Of a stretch of 64,000 nucleotides of DNA, positions 45,778 to 63,578 are shown in pieces. The stretch spans positions 310,001 through 374,000 of the forward strand of contig RSEE01000037.1 of assembly GCA_003971905.1 (NCBI GenBank), read 5' to 3'. A program made the translations under genes and the position numbers. The notes under the pieces are model-generated. The model was not told where the DNA came from, did not search any database, and saw only the letters and a program-made list of their open reading frames with translations. Position 1 is the stretch's first letter. Each line of letters starts with the position of its first letter. Origin of the DNA: Moniliella sp. 'wahieum'. Lineage: Eukaryota > Basidiomycota > Moniliellomycetes > Moniliellales > Moniliellaceae.

Positions 45778-47400
45778 AAGCACGCAAACGAAAACGAAGA
45801 TATGATCCTGGCCCTCTCTGTACGGCGGTCAGGCTGTCGTGTGCCGCTGCTGGTTGCGGCGGCCAAGCCGTGCAACCATTGAACTTGCTCATCACGAAGA
45901 ATCCAGTGGAGCGTCCAACACGGTTATGTATCCCAGGCGCGTTTTCTTTTCTGCTTGTGTCTATATGCCTTCTTGGGGTGCGAGGTGCCGGGTGGATGGT
46001 TGCCAAGTTGGATATTCGTTTTGCCAGAAGCCTGGCCCTATCACTGCGTAATGGAATCAACGTCCAATGTCACGGGCGGCGCCGCCAGGGGGCCCGCCCT
46101 GGGTTTTTGGGGTACAATCCCTTAGGCGACGGTAGGTCGACTCACGTAGTTTCGGGCTTGGGCTGGTTGGTGTGTCCGAGCGGAGCTAGGACGAGGAGAG
46201 GCCTTTGGTGGGGCGGCTGCACGTGTGGCAAGGCTGCGTCTGCACCGGCTTGGGCCGTAGTAACGTGTCTGAAGCCTCCGGGACTTAGGGACGGGAGGAG
46301 GCAGCGGCGGACAACACTGCCTTAACTGGACTGGGAATCGCCGCGACCGAAGGGGGCTCGCGCGATTGGACTGACGAAGGGCTGGAGGACGAGGTCGGAG
46401 GAGATGTCGGGCGCTAACAGAGGAGCTGCCTGTACTGGATCAATTGGCTGGAAAACGGGCAGGAGTCGGATAGGATAGGCGGGAAGGGACGAAGAGTGGA
46501 CGGAGAGAGACGGAATGGAAGGTGGGGGAAAAGATCCCCATCAACCAGGGGTACAGGCAGGATCAAAAGGGAAACGGATACAAGAGGGGTGTGCAGAAGA
46601 AGACATGTCAAAAGCGGGGTTGTCGCCACAGGCGCGACCGAGAAAGGAAACGGAAACGGGACGGGGCGACAGTCGTCGCCACGGCACTGGAAGCTCGGTG
46701 GCCTTATTTCGCGCAGAGCATGGCCCTTCGCCACGATAACTTAATTTAGCCAACCATCATCACACTTGGTTGGCCTGCGGAGCACGCTCTACTGGGCATG
46801 TGCGGAGCAGGCGGGCCTTAGCTTGGGTCGGACCATCTCGTGTCCGCCGCAGCCCGTGACATCCAACGTCCAACGGAGCATCCTGGATGGAGTTGGCTGA
46901 AGAAGTACAGGTGGGTGAAGCTGCAACTGGATGGGTCAGAGCGGGGAGGTTGGAGGCGAAGGTGGGCTAGAGGGTCGATGACTAGGGCGAGTGGGTGTCT
47001 GGCACCTCGCTGGCGACCAGCCACCGTGCCACCTTCGGGCCGCAGGCCTCGTAGTCCAGAGGCGAATGAATGCATGGGCCGCGGCGCCGTTCAGCGTCCG
47101 ATTGGAGGGTATCGCCCCGGGGGCAGTGTGCGATGTATCTCCGGGCGCTCGCCGCACTACGCCCCCCGTGCTAAACCCCGAGCGTGGGAGGCTCCCGAGG
47201 TGTGGAGCTGCTGATGCATGCATCACCGATGACGTATGCGTGCGGTTGAAATATTCGGCCTGTTTTTCTTCGGCGCAACCACATGACCAGTGGGCCGGCG
47301 GCGGACGTGGCTCATTTATAACGGCACCGGCAGGCGGCGTGCTGGCCGCTGCTGCTGGCTCCCGCTCGGCCATCCTCCTCGGCCATCCTCCCCGCTCGCC
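45778..47400. other. Intergenic region without a supported gene
   Basis: 1.6 kb between the surface protein and the ABC transporter. No protein or RNA recognised. Confidence 0.45.
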
Positions 47401-52312
<4,912 letters not shown>

Positions 52313-53184
52313 CGCTGTCCCTCTCTGTTTCTTTACTCCATTGATGCTGTTACTTTGATGCCCAGGCTGCCTTATAGAATGTACCTGTAGCCCCCCTGCC
52401 AGTAGACGAGGTCTTTGTTTTGACGCTGATGTCTGGTTGTGGTTGAAATCGGAGATTCAGACGGTTGGCTATTAGCTGGTGGGGAGAGATACGTGGTGGG
52501 TGCATAAGATCTTCCGTCAGAAGAAGGGTACAGGGGTCAGTTAGCGAGCCGCCGCCGTTGAGCCTCTCTGCAGCCCAAGTCGTGGGCACCACAGCACTCG
52601 GCGGCACACGCTGTCTGCCGGACTGAACTTCTACGCGGCGTTACTTTTCTAGGCTTCGATCATTAATTAACGTTGACGTTGAACGTTGGACACCACTAAT
52701 GGACCGCACCGGCCTAAGGGACTGTTCCTAGCCGCCCGACGTCTGTAGTGGCTGCCGCAAGCGGCTGCGGTCTGTCGCTTGCGGTCGCTTGCCGTGCCCC
52801 CCCCCCGCCTTACCGACCCCCTCTTCGTCCGCCCGAGTGTGCTCTGTTCGGCGTTGGTGCGGTGATCGCCGCCACCATCATATCTTTGCTCGAGAGCCTG
52901 CTCTGCGGCACGCATGTCAGAGGACAGCACCCCCGTCGTCCCATGGGCCGGGCTCCTTCAGTTGCGGTAAGTACGGCGAGTGCGAGTGCGTGTACGCGCA
53001 GGCGCAGGGCACAGGCGATGCCGCGACCCTCCGTTGCAGCTGCCGCTTCCGCAGCTTGCCTAGGCCGGCATCCTCCACTGGTGTTTATTCAGTAACGAAG
53101 TAATCAGTGGCAATTTGGGGGACGTCGGCTGTCACAAACTCTCTCGCCTGATCCATTTGCCTGATTGAGCCAGAGTGCCCAAAG
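52313..53184. other. Intergenic region upstream of the metacaspase
   Basis: Contains AACGTTGACGTTGAACGTTGG at 52669-52689, about 500 bases before the metacaspase ATG. No gene recognised. Confidence 0.5.
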
Positions 53185-54587
53185 ATGCCCAGAACTGACT
53201 CGTTTGACCTTGGCCTATCTACTCCCAACCACAGCAGCGAGATGCACATCCACGAGCCGTTTCTCGACGGCACCCCGTTCTACAGCCCATCTGCACCCAC
53301 GCCGACCACCACCCCGAGGCTTCCTGGGCCTATCCCAACGCCACTCTGCGCCCTCCCTCTCCTCCCCAAGCCCGACCAGAGCGACCACTCTCGAGACGCT
53401 CCAGACCACGAAGCCAGCACCTCAATGCCGATCCCTCACCCACCAACCCGGTGGGGGCGAGTGGACGGCCCCATTGGCCCTTCCGAGTACAGTCATGCCC
53501 ATGTCCGCTTTGACCGCCCACCGGGGGGGTGATGGAAAATGGGATGCGGTACGAGTACAGTACCATGACCGGCAGGCGCAAAGCGTGCTCATCGGGATCA
53601 ACTATGTTGGCTCCAAGGCGCAGCTCAAGGGTTGTTGGAATGACGTGGCCAACATTCGCAAGTTCATCATGAACGCAGGCTTCCGTGCTGAGGACATGGT
53701 CGTCTTGACTGATGAAACCTCAAACCCACGCGGTCGTCCGACTCGAGCCAACATGACCGCTGCTATGCATTGGCTCGTCAAAGGTGCTCGCCCCGGCGAC
53801 TCACTCTTTTTTCACTATTCGGGTCATGGGTCTCAGGCCAAAGCGACTCAAGGTGATGAAGGTATGTATTCCTTTCTGACCGGCAATTTCCCTTCACTCT
53901 CGCTAGTCCCCCTTTCTGACTGATTGTTTTCAGCGGACGGGCTGAACGAGTGTATCGTGCCTTTGGACTACCTCAAGAAAGGTTGATGGAAGATGATGAG
54001 CTGCATCAGCTCATGGTCTCCCCGTTACCTGTCGGCTGTCGTTTAACCGCCTTGTTTGACTCGTGCCACAGCGGCACCGTGCTGGATCTCCCTTATGTCT
54101 ACGCCACCAGCGGCAAGATCCTTGAGCCTGACGTGGCGGCCAACATCAGCAATGACTTGCGCAAGGCGTTAAAGCTCGCCACCAAGGGCAAGCTTGGTGA
54201 AGCCCGTGCCGACATGAAGGCGAGTGTGGCCCAAGCGGAAAAGGAAAAGTCGGCCCAGGATATTACCATTCGCACCCGTTCTTCGGGAGCTGATGTGATG
54301 ATGTTTTCGGGTGCAAAGACAGCCAGACGAGTGCTGATACCTATGAGGCCAACAAGGCCACAGGCGCATTGAGTTTGCTTGGATCACCGTCTTTTCGCGC
54401 TGGCCCAACATTACCTATCTTCAACTCATCAATGCCCTCCGCGATGAGCTAGTCAAGTCCTACACCCAGAAACCGCAGGTGAGTATTGCGTCTTGCTGGC
54501 CTTCGATAACGTACTGACTTCCTCTGCCATCATCCACAGATGAGCAGCTCCAATCCCTGGGATCTCAACATCTTGTTCACGATTTGA
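53185..54587 (+). CDS. MCA1: Metacaspase (type I)
   Basis: A calcium-dependent, Arg/Lys-specific cysteine protease of clan CD, involved in stress, protein quality control and cell death. ATG at 53185 (MPRTDSFDLGLSTPNHSSEM) begins a Pro-rich prodomain. The catalytic domain starts EYSTMTGRRKALLIGINYVG. His is in HYSGHGSQ (codon 53825-53827) and Cys in DSCHSG (codon 54064-54066). Introns are 53862-53933 (GTATGT...TCAG) and 54479-54539 (GTGAGT...ACAG). The last exon encodes MSSSNPWDLNILFTI and TGA at 54585-54587, a family-typical end. Frame breaks lie at the G7 run at 53523-53529 (G8 restores YEYSTMTG), near 53,580, 53,985, 54,320 and 54,372. Both catalytic residues are present. Confidence 0.92.
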
Positions 54588-54936
54588 CCTTCCTGGACAA
54601 AGAGCATGTCTTCCTTCGCCCGTTCTCCTACCGCAGGCTGGAGCACAGCCCCACATCTGATGTACCACTATGCTTTTTGCTGCCTTTGGGTAACGATCTG
54701 TTCGCCAAGCTGACTGGGCCGACATGTATCTGTATAATGCCAATCTACATTGCCCCTGTTCAGATGGCTATTTAGTTCCAATTGTCAGGCGACATGCTTT
54801 AGGCGAGCAAAAGGGATTGACTAGGCGAAAGATGGTTATGCAAATGAGGAAGAATGGCATGGTGCAAAACGGAGCTACGAGGCGGGTCCTTGCAGGCCCG
54901 ACCGAGTGCTGCGACCCATAAGTGATGAGGCCTTGC
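54588..54936. other. Convergent intergenic region
   Basis: Probably both 3' UTRs. No gene recognised. Confidence 0.5.
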
Positions 54937-57900
54937 TCATGCGACGCGGCAGGGCGTTGTTGATCCAGTACTCCCTTCCACCAGACGGGGGTCGGGCTTG
55001 GGCCTTGATGGTGTGTGCCACAACGAGCCCAGATCCTCGTGGCGTTGCAAGTAGAGAGCGCCAGCGATGTTGGCCCTGCGCATCCATACTTGGTCACAGC
55101 ATGCGAGGAGACACCCGGCGTGTGGACCATCTCGCGGCGAGCCCGAGCCGAGATGATCCAAGGAATTGCGGACTAAATTTACTCCATACCCGGTCCCATT
55201 GGGCCAGTACCCAGTCCGCTCGTCGTTGCTCACCACCCGCAATGCCGTCAGCAACCAAAAAAGGTAGTCGCAGAGGGTGCAGCACTTGCTGCTTCTTGGG
55301 TCATGGGAGGGCGGAAGGGATGCAGCAGGGGAAGCTGTGGGGGATGTCGACGCTGGAAGGAAGATCAGGATGGAGGAGCTCGGTGGGAAGAACGAACGAT
55401 GGCCCTTTCGCGTCAGCCATACCTCCGATTCTTCCTCCATAGACTCGATACGATTCAAGCCCTCCCCTGGTCCAGGAAGGGGCATCGGGCATACGGGCGG
55501 GCCGAGGGCTTGGGAAGGTGAGGGAACGGAATGGGTAGGCGAAGGATACGATTAATGTGAGCCAAGCTAGATTCGGAATCATCCTTGAAAACATCCTTCC
55601 AGCCCGCTCGGCGAGGAGTAGATCGGGGCGGGAGTCGGAGAAAAGCCTCAAAAATGTAGACAAACGCATGAATGTTCCAAGGATTGACTCGCTCGTTGCC
55701 CCGGCCTCGCCGCCTTCGTCCGCATCCCAGGGGAGCTCAAATGCTTTCCGATGGTTTGGACGGGTTGAACTCCAGCATGCGCGCTCCGACACCGTGGCGA
55801 GCAAAGGCACGGAATATACCATCGTAGATTGCCAAACTTGGGGGAAACGTCTCCTCCTCCACATCCTGCAAACCGCCTGGCTGCGTTGCGACCGTCCCGT
55901 AGGAGACTGACCCTCTTTTGCCTGTTGTGCCTGTGATCCAGCTCAAATTGATGTTGTAGCTCCACAGCCGACGACAGAAATTCGAGCGCGCCGTCCCTCC
56001 TTCAGCGTCCGCCCTGGCTGAGGAAGAGATAACGGGTCAAGTCGCCCAGAAGAGAGGGGAGTTTGGACCATGGCCTGCAGTACTCCAAGGGCCTCGCTCA
56101 AATGGCTTTGCCATGAAAAGCACTGAATGGCCAAAACGTAAGTATCCTGGTCGGGGATCGCCTGCGGGGGTAACGTCGTAATCCCCATCCACTTCTTTAT
56201 TATCATCTGGGCCGTGGTGAAGGAGTGATGGGACATGCCAGGGGCGGTCAGGACGGCGCAGGAAGTTGTTTTGCTGAATGAGAACCGGAGGTGCCATGGG
56301 GACACGGGGTAAATATTTTGGTGCGACGCAGAAGCAGAGATCGCGTCCTCGGCCGCAATGCGGCGCTCGCGCTGAAGGCGAGTCCAGTCATCACGGAGAG
56401 AGCCAAGCAGCCCTGGGGGGTGAGCCGGAGATGACGGGGGAAGAGTCAAGGCCGAGAGCTTGTTGGGATCGACAACAGCTCGTTTCTCAATGCCCCATCC
56501 CGCATCGCCTCGTAAAGTTCGGATGAAGTCGGCTTCGACTCGCTCGTCCGCCAGATCAGCAGGGTCGATGGTGATGCGAGCGGTGTGCCAGGGAATCTCT
56601 TAGGATTCAGCCATCCGATGCTAAGCTAATTTTCCTGTTGAGGATATATCCTGGGATCATCCCATGGATCCATCTCTTGTTCAACATCCTCGCTGTCGGC
56701 ATCGTCAAGGTCCCACACTTCGCCACTGCTTCCCCTCTGTGCTTCTCCACCGATGGGGTGCCGTCATCCGCTTCCTCTCTCCTGGGCGTCCCATCCACCC
56801 CAGAAGTAGCCAAAGGTAGCACAGGAGCGGACGCCTTCACATGCTCGCATCGCGGCCATCTTGGTCCAGACCTTCCAGCCCCAGTTCCCTCATGTAGAGG
56901 CGTTCATACGACACATGTCCGATGGCAAGGTGGCTGGACCAGTTCCGCCGCAGCTCAGCAGCCGACAGGTCTCTCCGGGCACGCCGCAAGCCTCGTCGGG
57001 CTCTGGCCGCGTCTGCAAAGTCAAGGTGCGTCATAAACTGCTTCGTTTCGAATGGGAAGGCTGCAAACCAGCTGGGCGCGGCACTGGCTGCGTCGCCATC
57101 GCGAACGCTTTGCCGCCTACCTCGGACGTCCCAGGTTCGAGCCGCATTTGGGGGCGAGCGAGGCGAAAGCCACGAAGCACAGTGTTGACCAGTGCAGTGT
57201 CGAGGCGCCCGTTTCGAGTAGCATGACCAACAATCAGAGGTACGGCGTCCAGGGTGCGATTTAAAGGCATAGAGGACCAGAATGCGATGCAGACGGCTAC
57301 CCAACTCCTCCATCACCTTGGCCTGATCGCGTCGCAAGGCCTCCACCTCGTCCTTTGATTGTGGGGGTGATCTTGGCCTGCTGCAGCTGTTCGATCGGGC
57401 CAAGGGGCATTCAATGGCACTGCTTTAGCCTCTACCCCCTGGACCGCCGAAGGCAGTTTGAGCGAACGCATGATCTCGGTCCAGCCACACTCGATCACCC
57501 GCAGCGAGTGGTCGGCGGTCCACGTACGCTGTCGTGGCTTTTCGCTGTCATTGGGGTTAAAACGAGAGAACGAGGGCGAGTGGGGATGGTCGCGTCAGAA
57601 GCAGCCTCTTCGTCAGCCAGCAATCCTTCCAGTTCATCGACAAACGTCCTCAGCTGCAATGCCCCCAGTGCGGTACCCATGCCAGGTGGGCTCCAAGGAG
57701 TATACCCCCCGGCAGAGGCTCCAAGGGACTCAAATCTGACTTCCACTCGGGCCAGGGAACAGACATCTCGGGCGCTACGCCGGCTTCTTCCTCGAGTCCT
57801 TGCTGCCCATCCAAGTCAGATACCCCCCACTGAGGTGCAACCTCCGGTCGAACCTCATACGTAGTGTAGTGCGACATGAGGTTCATACTCTGGAGCCACT

Positions 57901-59426
57901 CTTTCTCCGCCCGGGCCTGCATGAGGGGGTCGTCCTCCCCTTCGGCGGGGGGCGCAGCCGGAGGCACCTCAGAGGAATAGCCACCAAGGGCATGTCAAGC
58001 AGGCGGCGAATGACCTCCAAGCGGCGTTTGACCTGCAGCGGGGAGTACTGGTACATGCGTGCACGTGGCGTGGCTCGAGCAGCCATATCCATCATCAAGA
58101 GGAAAACACGGGGACGGGCATATTGCTGAAAACGAATGCGCTTGATGTGCATGTTGCGGCTATGATGTTGCCTCATCTGATATGGTTCAAGAACGATTTT
58201 CCCGAAGGGGGCTGTCCTCCTTTCCAATATTTGCGGTCCTTGCCTCGTACAGGGAAAGAGAAGGCCTGTGGTTGGCCCTTGGTCGCGTCCAGTGAGGCCG
58301 AGGCGTCAAGGGGCTCGTCCCTGACGCCAGCGGCCGAGCAGCATCGCGGATTTGATGGGTAAGATCGTGCGCGTGCAGGGTCACGAGAGACGAGAGAGCG
58401 AGCAGGTTGAAGAACTGGGTATGATGAGGGCAAGCGATCCGCAAGACAAACAGTGCCTCCTCCAGGTGAAGACGCGAAATTGTAGTGGATCGACGGGAGA
58501 TGAGGTGGAGAATGCGCTCCAGAACCGTCTCATCCTTGGATCCAGTGAGCGTGTGCGTTTGGTTCGGGGGTCGTGGGGCTGAATGGGGGATAAGAGAATG
58601 CGCTGAAGAGTCAAATTGTGAGCGTTCATGACGGACAGATCATCACCCATCTTGCTGACGGCCGGATTAACAGGCGAAGGCACAAGCGATTTGTTGAGGC
58701 GCTCTAGGATGGCGAGACATCGAAAGGCAGCCTTGGCGGCACCACGTTCACGCAACCTCTCCGAGCCAGTGCTGCTTGCATCATGTTGGGACACAGAGCC
58801 GTCAAAACCATGGCCATCGTCCTCCCACTCCTCAGCCCGGCAAGACCAGGGGGGGAGAGCATAGACTAAGCAGACGATTGATCTGCTGAGAACGAGCAGA
58901 ATAAAGGGCGAGGCCCAGCGGTCGCCGAGAAGGAACTGCTGGATGTCGAGGAGGTGGTAGAAAGCGACTTCAGCGCGGGCTGCATTGCCAGCATCAAGTG
59001 CGGCCGAAAGATCAAGAAACGCATGGGGCATCTCACGCTGGAGCTGTTGGAGAGATGGTGTTTGGCGAAGATGCGCTGGCGCTCCTCGCCTTGGTGCGCA
59101 TACGTGCGGAAGCGCTGTGAGAGTGGGCATCATGGCGCGGGCGATCGCGGTCGAAGGTGCGTGGTCGGGGTGGGTCTTCGTCTCGCAGGGGCGCTGCTGC
59201 TCGGCCGGCGGTGGGGTTGCAGGGGGGGAAGGGAGGCATCGGGAAGGTGGAGGAGAAGAGGGGGCAGGGGAGGCGGAGGAGGCGGAGGAGGCGGCGGAGG
59301 AGGAGGAGGGCGGGGCGCTAATGGGGGCGGGCGGCGGGGCGTAGGCAGCGGCGCGCGCGCAACGGCGAGACGCGCGCGCTCGAGCGGGGAAGGGCGGCGT
59401 GGGGCGTGGGACGCGACGCTGCGCAT
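54937..59426 (-). CDS. Putative mitochondrial PPR/helical-repeat protein
   Basis: ATG at 59426 encodes MRSVASHAPRRPSPLERARL, rich in Arg and Ser with one acidic residue, a good mitochondrial presequence. A Pro-only stretch of about 14 residues follows, then helical sequence such as AFLDLSAALDAGNAARAEVAFYHLLD. Near 56,200-56,100 PDQDTYVLAIQCFSWQSHLS with EALGVLQAMVQ looks like a pentatricopeptide unit; LDAVPLIVGHATRNGRLDTA at 57,250 is similar. Such proteins bind organelle RNA. Frame changes are frequent (about one per 250-400 bases), so repeat count and even continuity are uncertain; two genes are possible. The C-terminus is a guess at 54937. The function assignment is tentative. Confidence 0.45.
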
Positions 59427-60029
59427 GCCGCGGGGCGCCGGGGGGCGGTGCCGGAGGGCATGGCGGGAGGCAGCAAGCATGTGCGGACGGCTTCCTCCGC
59501 CGCTCCTACTCCATAGGGTGTGGTGGGGGAGGGCTGGGCCCGCCGCCTGCCCGCCAGTCTTCCCGCTCCACGCCCCTCTTCCGCCCTGTTCCGCCCCGCT
59601 GCGCAGCCTTTGCCTGCGGGGTAAATCACAATCACCCCTCCAGCCAGCCGGACGCGGCACCCCAACACCACTGCTTCGGGGGCGTACGGCTTGCGTGGGT
59701 CGCTGTCACGTGCTATGTCTGGTCCTTCGTTCCCGTGCTGTGAGATGGGCCCATTCCACACCCGCGTGTGGGTTACTTTGCTTGTGTCTCTTCCTACAAG
59801 TTGTCCGCAGCTCTCTCGAAGGTACGATGCATCCTCTCCAAGCCGGGGTCGCCTTGGCCATGAGGCGAGGAAGAGATTGGAGTCTGCGTTGATGCACAGA
59901 GGCTCTCCTTCGTGGGTGGTATGCCTTCCTCTGCTGCGTGCATATGCTGTAGATACAGACTCCTCACTGGGGGGTTTTGTTAGACGCCGCGGCGCAAGGT
60001 ATAAAAATGCATCGCATATGAAAAACCAA
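59427..60029. other. Intergenic region upstream of the PPR-like gene
   Basis: Promoter of the minus-strand gene ending at 54937 and 3' flank of the NCBP3-like gene. No gene recognised. Confidence 0.5.
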
Positions 60030-61476
60030 TTAATATCGGTTGGAGCGCTCATCAGGTTTGTCATTGACCACTGGACGCCTGGCCGAGTAGACTGGGCCTT
60101 GATCCCATTCGTAGTCATCTTCAACGCCATCGTCGTCCTCGTCACTGCTCCAGGCAGCAGCCATACGCTTACTCCCCCGTCCCTTGAGTCTAGGCTGCTT
60201 TTGAGCACCGCCCTCTGTGCTCTCCCGAGTACGCAAGGGAGCCATCGTAGCTCCCCTACCACGAATATGGCTGGGGCGCTCGTATTTCTCCTTTGCTCAC
60301 GACCGGGGGAGGCAGATCTGTCCCGTGACGAACGAGGACGGCCACCCATGAGCTCGCGGCCTTTGGAATCTGGCTCTGGCATTTCCGGGGGAGGTGGGGA
60401 ACCCGAATGTTCGCCAATGTCCTTCAATGCCACCACTGTGCGACCTGCATGGTACCCGCGGCGATACCACTCACTTTTCCCACGGGAACGCAGTTGTTTG
60501 CGGTCAAACTCATCGACAGCGAAACGGGCGTAAAGGGTGGAAGTGAGCTTGAGCAGGTCGTGTTGTTCCCCTGGAGGGATTCCTTCATCTGCTTCTGCCA
60601 TGGCCTGGTCGACGTCCCCAGAGGGAGGCGCATCCGCTTTTGGATTAACCAGCCACTGTTCAGCAGCTTTCCGCTCAGCCGAAGTGTATATCTTGATGGG
60701 AACAGGCCGTAGCTTGCGCGAGGTAAGTAGAGCGAGCCCCAATTGTTGCTCCTCCTCCTCGGTCAGACTTGACTCATTATGGTATGTGACCTTACGCATG
60801 GCGTCTAAAGTGGGCAAAGGGACAACCGACACCGGCTCGGTAGCAGGGAAGTGGATGCCTCGCCCAAAACAGCATCGGCCCGATCTTGATCCACGCCATC
60901 GCCCCCCTCACCCACAACAAGATCGGCTTTGTCTTGGTCCATGGGCTCAGCCACGGTGGTACCCAACTCAGTCGGGCGTAACAGTTTCTTGAGTCCCGTT
61001 AAGGCAGCTTCTTCGTCATGGAAGATGACGTTGCAACTAAAGTCATTGACCCACTCCACCGACAAGGGAGATGCACCCCAATTCACGAGCCAAGCAAAGA
61101 CCCGCGACGTTGAAAGCTGCGTGATGGGAGCCCCAAAGACGTGCAACGCCTTCAGCCGCACGCCGTCGATCCCAATTGCAGACACAACCGACAGGTCAGG
61201 CTGGTCCGGAACAGGAGTAATGTCTGGGTCAAAGCACATGGCCAAGTCAGTGGGGAAGGCCCACATGAAACAAGAGGGAGGGGACGTACCATTTTCGGGA
61301 TTTTGAGACACAAGTTGGTCTTCGTGAATGAGTTTGGGGGCGGAAGTGGGGGGCGGTGCCGAGTCTGAAGACAACGAAACAGCAGGCTCTTCACCAGCAG
61401 GGCCGGCGGTGTCCACCGGCTGGGTGCTGGAGGCGGCCAAAGGCTCGGGAGCACCGTAATCGAGCCCGTCAGCCAT
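60030..61476 (-). CDS. NCBP3-like RNA/cap-binding protein
   Basis: ATG at 61476 (MADGLDYGAPEPLAAS). One intron, 61289-61224 (GTACGT...CCAG), joins in phase to give NPEND-ITPVPDQPD. The RRM-like core reads IDGVRLKALHVFGAPITQLS, then SVEWVNDFSCNVIFHDEEAA, matching the NCBP3 family signature (an Ile/Val-Glu-Trp-Leu/Ile-Asn/Asp-Asp then Ser-Cys-Asn-Val pattern). A second family block, LYARFAVDEFDRKQLRSRGKSEWYRRGYH, lies near 60,450. In animals NCBP3 works with the cap-binding protein NCBP1 and TREX in mRNA export. The C-terminus is Arg/Ser- and Asp-rich, ending VVNDKPDERSNRY at 60030. Frame breaks occur near 60,850 and 60,270. The gene shares a 351-base divergent promoter with the gene at 61828. 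Confidence 0.75.
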
Positions 61477-61827
61477 GGAACAGAGGGAGTGGGAAAGGCA
61501 GGCAGGCGCGTCTAGGGCGCAGGTGGGCAAGTCGGGGTCAGAACGTTGGGGACGCGGATGGCCGGCGAAGGCGAGGCGGCGGCGACGCAGCCAGCAGCTG
61601 GCAGCGATGGGCGCTTGGCGACCTGCGTTCAACTTGAACGTTCAGTTTCGCCTCCATGTTCCGTCTAATTAATCGCTCGGCGGCGCCGCAACCCCGCAGG
61701 TGCTTACGTGAGGCGCTGGCGCTGGCGGCTGCGCAAGCCAATTTGAAATGAGTCGGTGCGATTGCCACGCGAGGCAATCGGTGGCTTGCGCTGCTCCGCT
61801 GTGCCACCACGAGGTCGCTCGACCGCC
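61477..61827. promoter_or_regulatory. Divergent promoter with AACTTGAACGTTCAG element
   Basis: 351 bases between two divergent ATGs. A single GTTCAACTTGAACGTTC sits at 61628-61643, about midway between the two starts. Confidence 0.55.
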
Positions 61828-63578
61828 ATGGCGTTTCCCCAGGTCGTCCAGCGTCTTGTGCTGCTTGTCCTTGTGAGCATCGTGCTGGCGCCCTCGGTTT
61901 GGCTCAGTACCTTCACGGCGGCTGGCATCCTGGCCTGCCGTCCAAGCATGATGGCGAACCTGCGGTCGGAAGCAACTACCGCCAAGACGCAGGATGGTCT
62001 CCGCAAGGCATCCACCGCCCTTCGCCCGCCCTCTTCTCCCGTCCGTGGCCAGTCCATCCCCGACGTTGCTGCACCTAAGCCCCGGGGACCGCCTCCCAAC
62101 CAGACTTTCACCGAGCGCCTGATCCGTGTATGTTCCGTTCCAAGATGCATGGGCACATCTGCTAACCTCGTCCTTCGCCTCTGCAGTTTGGACTCACCAA
62201 GGTACTTCGATGGTCCGATGAGCGGGCGGACGAGACTCAGGACCGGATTCGCGCCAAAAACAACCCCACGTTTCACCCGAAGGTGGAGATTCTAAGCGGG
62301 TCCAATGGCAGCTATTCCCATTTTCTTCAACTCCTGGGCTACTCAGACAGTAGCACTGCAGACCAAGACGCCGTCCTAACGAGCATGGTCAATTCCGTCG
62401 TTCGTTCTCATCCGACTCCAGCTCCATGGGCTATTCTCTTGTACGTTCAGCCTGTCTTCCGAAGGTGGTGGCACTTGATTCTAACTTTTATCCTTATTTG
62501 CAGCTCCGCTTCGGGGCTGACAAGGAATCTCAAAAGTTCGACCTCATCTTTAACCGCACCATCCACTCGTTTTGGCCCGATCCCTCCACAGGATTTGCAC
62601 CCATCATTAAAGGTACTGAAAATCCCGATTCAGACGCGACTAGGATCGCAGAAGCAGCCAAGGCTAGTGCTACAGCATCACCCAGCCTCCCGGATGGTAC
62701 GAGGTGATCGGCGGCTTCACCGTCCGTGTGGCCGAGCCTACAGGAACACCCGAGATTGGTATGCACAAACGCAAAAGCTTCCTTGGAGACATTCTGCCCA
62801 ATGTAGGCTCTCTTCTTACCGGCAGCGGGGACGGGACACAGAAACCATCGCAAGAGGACATGGAGGCCGACGCTGAGTCAGAACTAACCGACAAGGAGAT
62901 CTTGAGTCCATCGCAGTGGGTCGGCGTCAAGCGTTGGTTAAGGCCAACCTGCCGAGCGTGGAGGCTGAGGGACTTCGGTTCGGCTATGTCGATTATGTGC
63001 GGCAGCCTGTGGTCGAATGGATGTGGGGAATCTGGAAGGTGCCCTTGATCGTGTTTGTTATGCCTGCGCCGCTGGGATCGGAACGACCGTTCGAGTTGCG
63101 ATATTGGAAAGTGTCGCAGCACATGCCCAACGTGAACGAGATGATTACCTTTTGGGCTCGGGCTCATGGAAATCACTGCCTGTGTGGGAAAGCGAATGGG
63201 CGCCGGGCGGTGCCAAGTTTGGAAGGATGCGCCACTTGGCTACCTTTTTGGGCAAGTATTATTACCACTTCTGGAGATGGTACCCTCATGGGTCCTGATG
63301 ATTCTTTCGACTGCTGTCGCTTCGTTCCTCCCCCAGTTGATGCACCGAGGTGATGCAAAGAAAATGAAGGAAGCCACCGAGGCAAAGAAGCGGCGGAAAG
63401 CGGTGGAGGAGGCTGTGAAACAATCCATGGCTGCTGAGGCTAAGGAACAAGAAGAACAGCAGCTGCCCTTCTTGCAGCTCGAGAAGCGTCGACGTCATCG
63501 TTCACCAGCCCATCTCCCACCTTGTCCGCGACTCATAAACCTCGTGGACAGGGCCGCAAGGGGGCTGCACGGCGCTGA
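61828..63578 (+). CDS. Membrane protein of unknown function
   Basis: ATG at 61828 encodes MAFPQVVQRLVLLVLVSIVL, a signal anchor or signal peptide. Introns at 62128-62186 (GTATGT...GCAG) and 62441-62503 (GTACGT...GCAG) have CTAAC branch points. The middle has FGLTKVLRWSDERADETQDR, LRFGADKESQKFDLIFNRTI and WYEVIGGFTVRVAEPTGTPE, which look folded and conserved. Near 63,000 comes FGYVDYVRQPVVEWMWGIWK; a hydrophobic pair follows near 63,240-63,340 (LFGQVLLPLLEMVPSWVLMI). The end is a charged helix (KKMKEATEAKKRRKAVEEAV) and a basic Ser-rich tail with a candidate stop at 63576-63578. Frame breaks near 62,400, 62,695, 62,925, 63,030, 63,145 and 63,490. I do not recognise the family; an ER or mitochondrial outer-membrane location is possible but unproven. 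Confidence 0.62.
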
